Source of the DNA: DASZKW01 sp035552775
Lineage (GTDB): Bacteria > Actinomycetota > Acidimicrobiia > Acidimicrobiales > Palsa-688
Reading direction: 5' to 3'
DNA length: 64,000 nt
Assembly (NCBI GenBank): GCA_035552775.1
Contig: DASZKW010000068.1
Coordinates: forward strand, 23,859 to 87,858
Shown: positions 43,422-52,874 of the stretch, piece by piece
Numbering within the stretch: the stretch's first letter is position 1
Layout: every line of letters begins with the position of its first letter
Notes under the pieces: generated by a model
Seen by the model: the letters and a program-made list of their open reading frames with translations, nothing else
The model's database searches: none
What the model was told of the DNA's origin: nothing
Made by a program: the position numbers and the translations under genes

Positions 43422-44537
43422 TCATTGCTCGTCGGGGTCGAGCCGGTACCCTCGCCCGGAGATCGCGTGGAGCGCCGTTCCTGCCGGTCCGAGGCGGCGC
43501 CGGAGACGGCTGATTGCAACCTCGAGGAGATGGGCATCGGCGTCCGGGGAACCCCAGATCCGGGCGAGGAGTGCTTCTCGACGGATGACGGCACCTGGTT
43601 TGCGGGTGAGGAGGTCGAGGATGGCTCGTTCCTGTGCCGTGAGAGAATCGACGATTCCGTCGATCTCGATCGCTCCGCCCTGCACGACGAGGTCTTGGCC
43701 GGCCAGCTTGTAGGTTCGCCGGCGCTCGACGAGGTGGTCGCCCAGGGTGCGGACGAGTAGGCCCAGCCGGCCGCGGGACGGCGTGAGCGGATCTTCGATC
43801 CCTTCTTGCCGGGCGCCCTCGGCGCAGACCGGTCCCACGCATGCGGCGGCGACGGGCCCGTTGAGGGCGGCACGGAGCCGATCAGATTCCTCCGGAGTGC
43901 CGGCCAGGGCGAACAGGTTGTGGACCGCAGGGGCGCTGGTAAACGTGATGGCGTCGACCTCCCCGGAGCAAGCCGCTTTTACCAGTCGGCGTGCCGGCCC
44001 GCGGTCGGTGGGGAGGCGCCACCGGTACACCGGGACGGACACGACGTGTGCGCCGGCTCTGCCCAGTGCGTCGTCGAGATCCGGGGTCGCCATGCCGTAC
44101 TCCTGAACGGCGACCCGTCGGCCCTCGAGCTGTTCGTCCAGGAGGATGTCGACGAGCGCTTCCATCTGCTCGGTCGGGGACTGTCGCCACACGCGGAGGC
44201 CACCGATCTGTACCGCAGCGACGGCCTTGGGCCCGCGGGCGACGACCAGCGCCTGCCCGAGCGTCTCCGTGAGGTCATCAGCCACACCCCACGTGGCCGC
44301 CGTTTCCAGCCACGCCCGCATACCGATGCCTGTCGTCGCCACCAGGTAATCGGGAGGTTGCTCGATGAGCGCCATCGTTGCCCGGCGAAGGTTGTCGTCC
44401 GACGCCAGGTAGAGGGTCGTGATCGTCGGGCCGTGAACGACTGACGCGCCCCGACGAGACAGCAGCTCGGCCTGTTCCTCCCAGCGCCGGTCGGCGGTGA
44501 CGCCGACGACGAAGCCATCGTATGGGCGCAGCGACAT
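43422..44537 (-). CDS. nnaR: HemD-winged-helix nitrate assimilation regulator (NnaR type)
   Basis: 371 residues. The first 260 form a uroporphyrinogen-III synthase domain (GVTADRRWEEQAELLSRRGA, TTGIGMRAWLE, VAVQEYG, AITFTSAPAVHNLFAL); the last 95 form an OmpR-like DNA-binding domain (LTAQERAILDLLTRKPGAVI, EVAISRLRRRLG, SGRGYRL). This fusion is the Rv0260c/NnaR family, which activates nitrate genes with GlnR in Streptomyces and Mycobacterium. It is divergent from narK with 244 bases between, containing a perfect 18-bp palindrome. Whether the HemD part still makes uroporphyrinogen for siroheme is unknown. Confidence 0.9.
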   Translation of the reverse strand: MSLRPYDGFVVGVTADRRWEEQAELLSRRGASVVHGPTITTLYLASDDNLRRATMALIEQPPDYLVATTGIGMRAWLETAATWGVADDLTETLGQALVVARGPKAVAAVQIGGLRVWRQSPTEQMEALVDILLDEQLEGRRVAVQEYGMATPDLDDALGRAGAHVVSVPVYRWRLPTDRGPARRLVKAACSGEVDAITFTSAPAVHNLFALAGTPEESDRLRAALNGPVAAACVGPVCAEGARQEGIEDPLTPSRGRLGLLVRTLGDHLVERRRTYKLAGQDLVVQGGAIEIDGIVDSLTAQERAILDLLTRKPGAVIRREALLARIWGSPDADAHLLEVAISRLRRRLGPAGTALHAISGRGYRLDPDEQ

Positions 44538-44636
44538 GGGCGACGCCCACTATTCAACACGCCGGCGACGGGCATGTTTCTGCCGTATTGCGATCCGGAG
44601 AACTCTTCGGAGACCTCACACCGGGCCGGGATCGGT

Positions 44637-44654
44637 AGGTGAGGATCCTCACCT
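44637..44654. promoter_or_regulatory. 18-bp perfect palindrome between nnaR and narK
   Basis: AGGTGAGGATCCTCACCT is fully self-complementary and lies in the middle of the divergent promoter region, 99 bases above nnaR and 127 above narK. It is a candidate operator for the NnaR-type regulator or another dimeric factor. Confidence 0.5.
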
Positions 44655-44781
44655 GGCGGCGGAGCGGCCGGGTGCGGGATCGGACCACGACGGTTCATCG
44701 GGTGGTAACGGCTCGAACACAGAGGACTGGTTGCATTGGGAGAGCGGCTCCCCCTTGGGGCACTGCCAGCCAGGAGACGAG

Positions 44782-46338
44782 ATGAGCACAGCCGTCCAAC
44801 CGCACACGACCTCACCGGGCTCGGCGCCATCCGAGACGCCCCCGCATAGGTCTCGGCGGGGTCACTGGATCGACAACTGGGATCCCGACAGCGACGAGTT
44901 CTGGCAGAGCGGGGGTGCCAAGATCGCCCGCCGCAACCTGGTCCTGTCGATCTTCAGCGATCACGTCGCCTTCAACATCTGGATCATCTGGACCATCATT
45001 GCGGTCAACCTCGCCAACGTCGGCATCAAGCTGTCTGTCCCCGAGTTGTTCTGGCTGACCGCAGTACCCAACCTCATCGGATCCGCGCTGCGCCTGCCCT
45101 ACACGTTCGCGCTGCCCAGGTTCGGGGGCAGGATGTGGACGGCGGTCAGCGGCGCCGTCCTGTTGGCGCCGGCTCTCCTGCTCGCCCTCGTGGTGCCCAG
45201 TGGCTGGCTCGCCCGCCAGGGTCACAGCACCCAGCTGTGGATGCTCCTCGGATGCGCGGCGACGGCCGGCATCGGCGGTGCCAACTTCTCGTCGTCGATG
45301 ACGAACATCTCGTTCTTCTATCCCGACAAGCGGAAAGGTCTAGCACTCGGCCTAAACGCCGCCGGTGGAAACCTGGGAGTGGCCGCCGCGCAGCTGTTCG
45401 TGCCGCTGGTGATCATCATCGGTATCCCTGCAGCCGCTGTAAAGCTGTCGACGCACCATGTGCACCTGGCGTATGCCGGGGTCCTTTACCTGCCGCTTAT
45501 CGTCGTGGCTGGCGTCCTGGCCTGGCTGAAGATGGACAGCCTGACCCAGGCGAAGACCGATAGGCGGGCGTACGCGGCGGCGGTCAAGAGCCCCCAGACC
45601 TGGATAATGTCGGTGCTCTACATCGGCACGTTCGGGTCGTTCATCGGCTACTCGTTCGCCCTGCCGCTGGTAATCAAGAACACGTTCCCGGACTTCCTGA
45701 GCCATCACGCGTTCATCGCCAACTACCTCGCCGGTCTCGGGTTCGTGGGCGCACTCGTCGGCTCACTTGCCCGGCCGCTAGGCGGTTGGTTGTCGGACCA
45801 CCTGGGCGGTGCCCGGGTGACAATGGCGTCGTTCTTGGGCATGGCCGTGTTCACTGCAAGCGCCGTCGCCGGGGTCAACAACCGCAGCTTCAGCCTGTTC
45901 TTCTCGTCCTTCATGGTCATCTTCCTCCTGTCGGGCGTCGGCAACGGCTCGACCTATCGGATGATCCCGTCCATATTCCGGGCACTCGGTTGCCGGCAGG
46001 CCACGGAGCCGGGGGTCGATACGCAGGACACGGAGATGTCGTTCAAGCGCCAAGCCGGGGCGGCCATCGGGCTCGCCGGAGCCATGGGTGCCTTCGGTGG
46101 TTTTGTTATACAGGTCGTGTTCCGCCAAGCCAGCCTGCATTTGGCCGTCCTCATCAAAGCGGCCAAGACCCCAGCGGAAAAGCTAACGGTGGCCAGTACC
46201 CATCTGGAGTGGGCGATCCCCGCGCTACGAGCGTTCCTGGTCGGCTACCTCGTGCTGGCCGCGGTCACATGGTTGTTCTACCTGCGCAAGACAACGGCGA
46301 ACAGCCGAATCCCGAGTCTCGCTCATGCCTCGATCTGA
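44782..46338 (+). CDS. narK: nitrate/nitrite MFS transporter (NarK/NasA)
   Basis: A 518-residue, 12-helix transporter. The nitrate signature AAGGNLGVAAAQLFVPL in helix 5 and LSGVGNGSTYRMIPSIF in helix 11 identify the family, with substrate arginines in SALRLPYTFALPRFGG and STYRM. AGGAG lies 7 bases before ATG 44782. Its stop lies inside the nirB start region (14-base overlap), so uptake and reduction are coupled. Confidence 0.95.
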   Translation: MSTAVQPHTTSPGSAPSETPPHRSRRGHWIDNWDPDSDEFWQSGGAKIARRNLVLSIFSDHVAFNIWIIWTIIAVNLANVGIKLSVPELFWLTAVPNLIGSALRLPYTFALPRFGGRMWTAVSGAVLLAPALLLALVVPSGWLARQGHSTQLWMLLGCAATAGIGGANFSSSMTNISFFYPDKRKGLALGLNAAGGNLGVAAAQLFVPLVIIIGIPAAAVKLSTHHVHLAYAGVLYLPLIVVAGVLAWLKMDSLTQAKTDRRAYAAAVKSPQTWIMSVLYIGTFGSFIGYSFALPLVIKNTFPDFLSHHAFIANYLAGLGFVGALVGSLARPLGGWLSDHLGGARVTMASFLGMAVFTASAVAGVNNRSFSLFFSSFMVIFLLSGVGNGSTYRMIPSIFRALGCRQATEPGVDTQDTEMSFKRQAGAAIGLAGAMGAFGGFVIQVVFRQASLHLAVLIKAAKTPAEKLTVASTHLEWAIPALRAFLVGYLVLAAVTWLFYLRKTTANSRIPSLAHASI

Positions 46339-48931
46339 CAAAGTTGGTGGGCCGGTGACCGCCCGGCGCCGGATGGTGATCGTCGGCCACGGCATGGTCG
46401 GCCACAAGCTGATCGATGCCATGATCCGTCGAGGCGCCACCCGGGTATGGGACATCGTCGTCCTCGGCGAGGAACCCCGGGGTGGCTACGACCGTGTCCG
46501 CCTTTCGTCGCTGTTCGATGGGCTCGGTATTGCCGACCTCGCGCTTCAAGGTGTCGACGTCGGCTCTGACCCTGCGGTGACGGTCAAGGCTACCGAGCGG
46601 GTCGCCGCCATCGATCGGGGCGCCCGGACGGTCCGCACCGCCACCGGCCGCGACTACCCGTACGACATTGCGGTCCTGGCGACGGGCTCCGTGCCGTTCG
46701 TGCCGCCCGTGGCAGGGCGGGACCTGCCCGGTAGTTTTGTGTATCGAACGGTCGATGATGTCGATGCCATCCGTTCGTGGGCGTCGGGGCGCCAGCATGG
46801 AGTCGTGGTCGGAGGCGGCCTCCTCGGGCTCGAGGCTGCCGGGGCTTTGCGGTCGTGCGGCGTGGCCACCGAGGTTGTGGAGTTCGCGCCTCGCTTGATG
46901 CCGGCACAGGTAGACGAAGGTGGCGGTGAGGTGCTCCGCCGGCGCATCGAGGCGATGGGGCTCGTCGTGCACACTTCGACGGCGCTCAGCGCCGTGCTCG
47001 CCGGCGTCGACGGTGCGGTGGAAGCGGTCACCCTCGAGCGCGTCGGCGACCAAGGCGACGGTGAACGGTTGACGACAGAGATGGTGGTCTTTGCCGCCGG
47101 TATCCGCCCTCGCGACGACGTGGCCCGAAGCGCTGGGCTCGAGGTTGGGGATCGGGGTGGCGTTGTCGTCGACAGCGCCTGTCGCACCAGCGACCCGAAC
47201 ATCTTTGCCATTGGCGAGTGCGCGCTGGCCGACGGGCGCATCTACGGCCTGGTGGCCCCGGGGTATCAGATGGCCCGGGTGGTCGCCGACACCGTCTGCG
47301 GCGGCGACGCCAGCTTCTCCGGTGGCGACACGCCGACCAAGCTGAAACTTCTCGGGGTGGAGGTGGCCAGCTTCGGTGACGCCCACGCCCGGGCGAAGGG
47401 GGCGGCGACGATCACCTTCTCCGACGATGTGGCGCTGGTCCACAAACGCCTCGTCGTTGACGAAGCGGGACGGGTGAGCGGAGGTGTCCTGGTTGGAGAC
47501 GCATCGAGTTTCGACTCCCTGGTCAGGGTGGCCGCCGGCGAGAGTCCCACACCTGAGCACCCCGCCCAACTGCTCATGGCCGCCGGGACGTCGGGATCGC
47601 TCCCGGGTACCAGCGCGGGGGTATTGGCGCTGCCGGCGACGGCAACGATCTGTTCGTGCGAGAACGTTTCCAAAGGATCGATCTGCGAAGCGATCGCTGC
47701 TTGCGTCGCCACCGAGGCGACAGCCGACGTGGCCGCGGTCAAGTCGGCCACGGCGGCGGGCACAGGGTGCGGCGGTTGCGTCCCCCAGTTGGCCGAACTG
47801 GTCCGCCGTCAGCTCGTCGACCTCGGCGTGGAAACCACCGATCATCTTTGTGCCCATTTTCCGCACTCTCGTCGGGAGCTGTTCGACATTGTCCGGGCCG
47901 AGGCGATCGCCACCTTCGCCGATCTGCTGGCCCGCCATGGGCAAGGCAGGGGCTGTGAGGCTTGCAAACCGGCGGTGGCGTCGATCCTGGCCTCGCAGCG
48001 GGGGGGCCACATCCTCGACGGCGAGGGAGCGGCCCTCCAAGACACCAACGACCATTTCCTTGCCAATCTGCAACGCGACGGCACCTACTCGGTGGTTCCC
48101 CGGGTTCCGGGCGGGGAGATCACGCCCGGGAAGCTGATCGTGTTGGGCCAAGTAGCCCAAGAGTTCGGTCTATACGTCAAGATCACGGGTGCCCAGCGCA
48201 TCGACTTGTTGGGGGCACGCGTGGAGGCGCTTCCCGCCATCTGGGCCCGACTTGTCGATGCCGGCTTCGAGTCGGGCCACGCGTACGGCAAGGCTCTCCG
48301 CACCGTCAAGTCCTGTGTAGGGACCAACTGGTGCCGTTTCGGGGTGCAGGACTCGACCACCCTGGCCATCGACCTGGAAACCCGCTACCGGGGGCTGCGG
48401 TCCCCCCACAAGATCAAGATGGCCGTGTCCGGTTGCGCCCGGGAGTGCGCCGAAGCCCAGAGCAAGGACGTCGGGGTGATCGCGACCGAACGGGGCTGGA
48501 ACCTCTATGTCGGCGGGAACGGCGGCACTCGCCCACGCCACGCCGAGCTCCTCGTCTCGGAGATCGACACCGAGACGCTGACCCGCACCATCGACCGTTT
48601 CATCATGCTCTACATCCGCAGCGCCGACCGCCTCGAGCGCACCGCATCGTGGATCGAGAGCCTCGAGGGGGGCATGGACTACCTGAAGACGGTGGTGGTC
48701 GACGATGCGCTCGGCTTGGCCGCCGAGCTCGAAGCCGACATGGCCCGCCACGTCGAGGACTACCGATGCGAATGGGCCGAAACCCTCCAAGACCCCGTCA
48801 GGTTGCGAAAGTTCCGTTCCTTTGTCAACTCCGACGCGCCCGATACCGATGTCGTCATGGTCCAGGAGCGCTCGCAGCCCAGGCCGGCCCGAGGATGGGA
48901 ACGGGTCAATCTCCTCGCCTCCCGCAAGTGA
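46325..48931 (+). CDS. nirB: NAD(P)H nitrite reductase large subunit
   Basis: 868 residues, full length. FAD/NAD domain is MVIVGHGMVGHKLIDAM and VVVGGGLLGLEAAGAL; the BFD-like [2Fe-2S] region is ICSCENVSKG..GCGGCVP near 440-485, with a second GCEACKP; the siroheme/[4Fe-4S] domain has SCVGTNWC near 662 and SGCARECAEAQ near 703. It reduces nitrite to ammonium with NirD. The 3' end overlaps the next ORF by 4 bases (GTGA). Confidence 0.96.
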   Translation: MPRSDKVGGPVTARRRMVIVGHGMVGHKLIDAMIRRGATRVWDIVVLGEEPRGGYDRVRLSSLFDGLGIADLALQGVDVGSDPAVTVKATERVAAIDRGARTVRTATGRDYPYDIAVLATGSVPFVPPVAGRDLPGSFVYRTVDDVDAIRSWASGRQHGVVVGGGLLGLEAAGALRSCGVATEVVEFAPRLMPAQVDEGGGEVLRRRIEAMGLVVHTSTALSAVLAGVDGAVEAVTLERVGDQGDGERLTTEMVVFAAGIRPRDDVARSAGLEVGDRGGVVVDSACRTSDPNIFAIGECALADGRIYGLVAPGYQMARVVADTVCGGDASFSGGDTPTKLKLLGVEVASFGDAHARAKGAATITFSDDVALVHKRLVVDEAGRVSGGVLVGDASSFDSLVRVAAGESPTPEHPAQLLMAAGTSGSLPGTSAGVLALPATATICSCENVSKGSICEAIAACVATEATADVAAVKSATAAGTGCGGCVPQLAELVRRQLVDLGVETTDHLCAHFPHSRRELFDIVRAEAIATFADLLARHGQGRGCEACKPAVASILASQRGGHILDGEGAALQDTNDHFLANLQRDGTYSVVPRVPGGEITPGKLIVLGQVAQEFGLYVKITGAQRIDLLGARVEALPAIWARLVDAGFESGHAYGKALRTVKSCVGTNWCRFGVQDSTTLAIDLETRYRGLRSPHKIKMAVSGCARECAEAQSKDVGVIATERGWNLYVGGNGGTRPRHAELLVSEIDTETLTRTIDRFIMLYIRSADRLERTASWIESLEGGMDYLKTVVVDDALGLAAELEADMARHVEDYRCEWAETLQDPVRLRKFRSFVNSDAPDTDVVMVQERSQPRPARGWERVNLLASRK

Positions 48932-51414
48932 CCGCCCGACGGTGGGTGCGGGTCTGCTCGCTTGGCGAGCTCGTGGCAGGTCGGGGCGTCGCCGCCCTCG
49001 TCGGCGACCAGCAGGTCGCCATCTTCCTCCTCACCCCGGCCGGCAACGGCCAGGCCGCCCAGCTGCGCGCCATCGACAACCTCGACCCCGTCTCAGGGGT
49101 CAACGTCCTGTCCCGGGGGATCGTCGGATCCGACGGCGACGTCGACTACGTCGCGTCTCCGCTCCACAAGCATCGCTTTGACCTGACCAGCGGGGCGTGC
49201 CTGGACGCCACCTCGCCGGGCGTGCGGGTTTGGCCGATCCGGCTGTGGGGCAGCACCGTCGAGGTCCTCGCCGTGACCGGCGGGTCCGCCGCCGGTCCAA
49301 CCACGACCGCCACGCACTGCCCTTACTGCGCGCTGCAATGCGGAATGAGGCTCCGCCCTACCGGAGATCGCGCCACCGATGACGCCGGCTCCGCCCCGGA
49401 TATGCCCGTCGAGGTGGTGACCGACCCGACGTTCCCGGTGAACCGGGGACGGCTGTGCGTGAAGGGCCTGACTGCGGTCGACTTGCTTGTCCGACCGGAC
49501 CGGCTGTTGCACCCGACGGTCCGTGACAGGACGGGCCGGATGCGCAAGGCCAGTTGGGATGCTGCGCTCGACGAGCTCGCCCGCCGTCTGGGCGAGGTGC
49601 GCGTTCGCTTCGGGCCCGACGCGGTCGGGGTGTTCGGCAGCGGTGCCCTGACCAACGAGAAGGCTTACCTCCTCGGCAAGTTCGCCCGAGTCGCGCTCGG
49701 CACCTCCAACATCGACTACAACGGCCGTTACTGCATGTCGTCGGCGGCCGCGGGGCAGAACGTGGCGTTCGGGATCGATCGGGGGATGCCCTTCCCCGTG
49801 TCCGACATCGCCGATGCTGACGTGTTGACCCTGTGGGGCGCCAACCCGGCGGACACCATGCCTCCCCTGGTCCAGTGGCTGGATGACCAACGGGCCGCCG
49901 GCGGAGCGCTCATCGTCGTCGACCCCCGCCGCAGCGCCACCGCCCGACTCGCACAGCTCCACCTGCAACCCAACCCTGGCACCGACCTGGCACTCGCCCT
50001 CGGCCTGCTGCACCTGGCGATCGCGGGCGACCTGATCGACCCGGACTATATCGAGAGTCGCACCCGGGGCTGGGAGCGAACCCGGGGCACCGTCTCGGAG
50101 TGGACGCCCGCGCGTGTCGAAGCGACCACCGGGATACCGCAGGGGGCCATCCGCCAGACCATCGAGATGATCTCCGGCGCGCCGGCGTCGATGCTGCTGA
50201 CGGGCCGGGGACCCGAGCAGCAGTCCAAAGGCACCGACAGCGTCCTGGCCCTCACCAACTTGATGCTCGCCCTCGGCAAGGTCGGCCGGCCAGGCTCGGG
50301 TTACGGGTGCATCACCGGGCAAGGCAACGGTCAAGGAGGGCGCGAGCACGGCCAGAAGGCCGACCAGCTCCCCGGGTACCGGTCGATCACCGACCCCGCC
50401 GACCGGGCGGCAGTAGCCGCCGCATGGGACATCGATACGGCCGAGCTGCCCACCGAAGGACTCAGCGCCGTAGAACTGCTGGACAGCATCGGGACACAAG
50501 GTGGTGTGAGGGCTTTGGTCGTGGTCGGATCCAATGTGGCAGTGGCTTCACCCGACGCCGGACGGGTCAGCGAACGCCTGGGCAAGCTCGACTGTCTCGC
50601 TGTGCTCGACGCGTTCCCCAACCACACCACCGACGTCGCCGACATCGTCCTGCCCGTGACCCAATGGGCCGAAGAGTACGGCACGATGACCAACCTCGAA
50701 GGCCGGGTCATACGGCGGCGCCGAGCGACCCCGCCGCCCGAGGGCGTCCGCAGCGACATCCAAATCCTCTGCGCCCTGGCGGCGCTCATGGGACAGCAGG
50801 ACCGGTTCGACTTCGACGGGCCCGAAGCCGTCTTCACCGAGCTCGCGGCGGCCAGCGCCGGGGGACGGGCCGACTATGCGGGGATCACGTACCAGCGCAT
50901 CGACGCCGCCGACGGGATCTTCTGGCCATGCCCGACCCCCGGGCATCCCGGCACGCTGCGGCTGTTCGGCGAGCGCTTCGCTCACCCCGACGGCATGGCC
51001 CGGTTCGCGCCGGTCACCTACCGGCCCTCCGCAGAAGAGCCCGACGCCGACTACCCGCTGTACTTCACGACCGGCCGGTACAAAGAGCACTACAACTCGG
51101 GCGCCCAGACTCGCGCAATCGAGCGGCTGAGCCGGACCCAGCCCGAGCCGCGCCTACAGCTCCACCCCGACCTGGGAGCGGCGATCGGGGTTGTCAGCGG
51201 CGATACCGTCGTAGTCACCAGCCGGCGAGGATCAGTCCACTTCGCGGCCCACGTCACCGCCGACATCCGGGCGAACACCGTGTTCGCGCCCTTCCATTGG
51301 GGAGGCCACCGAGCCGCCAACGTCCTCACCATCGCCGCCCTGGACCCCACCAGCCGCATGCCGGAATTCAAGGTCTGCGCCGTGAGTGTCGGCCGGGCGG
51401 TAGCTCAGCGGTGA
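48928..51414 (+). CDS. NirD-assimilatory nitrate reductase fusion protein
   Basis: 828 residues in one continuous frame. Residues 1-115 are a NirD domain (VRVCSLGELVAGRGVAALV, QLRAIDNLDPVSG, YVASPLHKHRFDLTSGACLD). A linker VTGGSAAGPTTTATH leads straight into the nitrate reductase: HCPYCALQCG near 130 and GRLCVKG near 174 bind [4Fe-4S], GRYCMSS near 266 carries the molybdenum-ligating Cys, and a dinucleotide-binding C-terminal domain follows (YFTTGRYKEHYNSGAQTR). NirD is normally a separate 100-residue protein. GTG start overlaps nirB. The fusion would place both steps of nitrate-to-ammonium reduction in one complex. Confidence 0.93.
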   Translation: MTARRWVRVCSLGELVAGRGVAALVGDQQVAIFLLTPAGNGQAAQLRAIDNLDPVSGVNVLSRGIVGSDGDVDYVASPLHKHRFDLTSGACLDATSPGVRVWPIRLWGSTVEVLAVTGGSAAGPTTTATHCPYCALQCGMRLRPTGDRATDDAGSAPDMPVEVVTDPTFPVNRGRLCVKGLTAVDLLVRPDRLLHPTVRDRTGRMRKASWDAALDELARRLGEVRVRFGPDAVGVFGSGALTNEKAYLLGKFARVALGTSNIDYNGRYCMSSAAAGQNVAFGIDRGMPFPVSDIADADVLTLWGANPADTMPPLVQWLDDQRAAGGALIVVDPRRSATARLAQLHLQPNPGTDLALALGLLHLAIAGDLIDPDYIESRTRGWERTRGTVSEWTPARVEATTGIPQGAIRQTIEMISGAPASMLLTGRGPEQQSKGTDSVLALTNLMLALGKVGRPGSGYGCITGQGNGQGGREHGQKADQLPGYRSITDPADRAAVAAAWDIDTAELPTEGLSAVELLDSIGTQGGVRALVVVGSNVAVASPDAGRVSERLGKLDCLAVLDAFPNHTTDVADIVLPVTQWAEEYGTMTNLEGRVIRRRRATPPPEGVRSDIQILCALAALMGQQDRFDFDGPEAVFTELAAASAGGRADYAGITYQRIDAADGIFWPCPTPGHPGTLRLFGERFAHPDGMARFAPVTYRPSAEEPDADYPLYFTTGRYKEHYNSGAQTRAIERLSRTQPEPRLQLHPDLGAAIGVVSGDTVVVTSRRGSVHFAAHVTADIRANTVFAPFHWGGHRAANVLTIAALDPTSRMPEFKVCAVSVGRAVAQR

Positions 51415-51433
51415 GCCGAGCAAGGCGTGAGTG

Positions 51434-52201
51434 CTACACCTTCGGTTGAGAGGTCTCCGGGCGGTGATCGCTTCGTGCCGTCGGATCAGCCCTGCGCGCC
51501 AGTGGCCACTCCACGTTCCGCAAGGCGTAGGCGACAAGGATTCCCCACGCCGCTCCGACGAGCATGCCGAAGGTGACATCGCTGAACCAGTGAACGCCGA
51601 GCACCAGGCGCGAGCCGGCCACCGCGAGGGCCAGCACGGCGCCGACCACCCACGGCCACCAGGTCCGCCACGTGATGGCGGCCAGGGCGGCCAGGGAGAT
51701 GATGACCGCGACGGCCGCGGTGGCGTGGCCCGACGGGTAGGAGTAGCTCGTCTCGTGGACCCCCCTGATGGCGTTGGGGGCGGGGAAGTTCGCCGTGCGG
51801 GGCCGGGGCCGGTGGATCACCGCCCTCGTGACGTAGACCATGAACTCGCCCCCCAGGTAGGCCACCAGGGGGGTCAGGGCCCGGACTCGTTGACGGAGGG
51901 CGACGAGGATGGCGGTCAGCACAACGCTGATCGCCGCAAGCGCCGGGGCGTCGCCGAGGAAGGCGATCACCTTGGAGACGGTGACCAGGTGGATCCGGTG
52001 GTGGAGCCACCAGCGGCCCACCGTGTTGTCCCAGTCCTGGATGGGGCCGCCCCCGTGGCGGCCGACCAGAACCAGCCCGAGGACCAGCGCCACCACCTCC
52101 AGCACGACGATGCCGGCGATCCCGATCAGCATGGCCCGCCACATGGTGTGCCTAGGAGAGGGCGCGGCGGAGTGGCGACTGCGTTGCGACGGCGCGTTCA
52201 T
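51434..52201 (-). CDS. PAP2-family membrane phosphatase
   Basis: About 255 residues, six helices. All three motifs are visible: KX6RP-like TRAVIHRPRPR, YSYPSGHATA and SRLVLGVHWFSDV. It probably dephosphorylates a lipid such as undecaprenyl or phosphatidyl phosphate. ATG 52201 follows a GGAGG at 12 bases distance. Convergent with the nitrate reductase gene. Confidence 0.9.
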   Translation of the reverse strand: MNAPSQRSRHSAAPSPRHTMWRAMLIGIAGIVVLEVVALVLGLVLVGRHGGGPIQDWDNTVGRWWLHHRIHLVTVSKVIAFLGDAPALAAISVVLTAILVALRQRVRALTPLVAYLGGEFMVYVTRAVIHRPRPRTANFPAPNAIRGVHETSYSYPSGHATAAVAVIISLAALAAITWRTWWPWVVGAVLALAVAGSRLVLGVHWFSDVTFGMLVGAAWGILVAYALRNVEWPLARRADPTARSDHRPETSQPKV

Positions 52202-52307
52202 GTCGAAGACGTCCCTCCAGGTATGCAGGCGGACGCCCGACGGTAGACCAGACGGTGACCCGGGGCGAGGCGGATCGATCCCGGAGCTGGCCGTCCCTGC
52301 GCCAGTT

Positions 52308-52769
52308 CTAGCTGGCGGCTGCGGCCGGCGACCCGCTGGACCCGGTCTTGGAACCCCCCGACCGGCCCGACCCGGAACCGCCCGATCCCGAACCCCCGGA
52401 CCCCGACCCGCCGGACCCGGTCTTGGACCCCGACCCCGACCCGGACCCGGACCCGCCCGACCCCGACCCCCCGACCGCGGGCTTGGCCGCGTCGGACCCA
52501 CCGGCTTTGGCGCCGGCACCCTCGGCCGCCGGGCTCGTCGATCCCGAGCCGGCCGCTGCCGCGCCGGCAGACCCGGCGGCATCCTTCTTGGTCTCCCGGC
52601 TGTCGTTCTTGTAGAACCCGCTGCCTTTGAAGGCGATGCCGATGACCCCGAAGACCTTGCGCAGCGGACCGCCGCAAGCCGGGCACGTGGTGAGGGCATC
52701 GTCCTTGAAGGACTGGACGACCTCGAGGTGCTCGCCACAGGACTTGCAGGCGTACTCATAGGTAGGCAT
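52308..52769 (-). CDS. ruc: FmdB-family zinc-ribbon protein, Ruc-type redox chaperone
   Basis: 153 residues. The N-terminal zinc ribbon MPTYEYACKSCGEHLEVVQS plus TTCPACGGPLRKVFG supplies four Cys, followed by IAFKGSGFYKNDSR and an 85-residue disordered tail of Gly/Ser repeats (GSGSGGSGSGSGSGSK). Mycobacterial Rv0991c (Ruc) has the same zinc ribbon plus disordered tail, is a disulfide-activated unfoldase-type chaperone and is under HrcA control. A CIRCE operator lies 106 bases upstream. Neighbour galU matches the mycobacterial order. Chaperone role is inferred from that combination. Confidence 0.85.
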   Translation of the reverse strand: MPTYEYACKSCGEHLEVVQSFKDDALTTCPACGGPLRKVFGVIGIAFKGSGFYKNDSRETKKDAAGSAGAAAAGSGSTSPAAEGAGAKAGGSDAAKPAVGGSGSGGSGSGSGSGSKTGSGGSGSGGSGSGGSGSGRSGGSKTGSSGSPAAAAS

Positions 52770-52795
52770 TGCTGAACAGGGCCTCCGCGGGAATA

Positions 52796-52827
52796 AGAAC
52801 CGATGGAACAAAGAACCGATGGAACAA
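52796..52827. repeat. exact 16-bp tandem repeat in the ruc leader
   Basis: AGAACCGATGGAACAA occurs twice head to tail at 52796-52811 and 52812-52827, between the CIRCE element and the ruc start. Confidence 0.8.
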
Positions 52828-52874
52828 GGACAGTGTGTGCGGACCACACGACTTGCGGGCAACGTCCGGGTCCG

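Noticed and set aside
44700..44720. GTAAC-GGCTCG-AACAC before narK as a GlnR box
   Set aside because: The second half does not keep the GAAAC pattern and only one half-site pair is seen; too weak to call.
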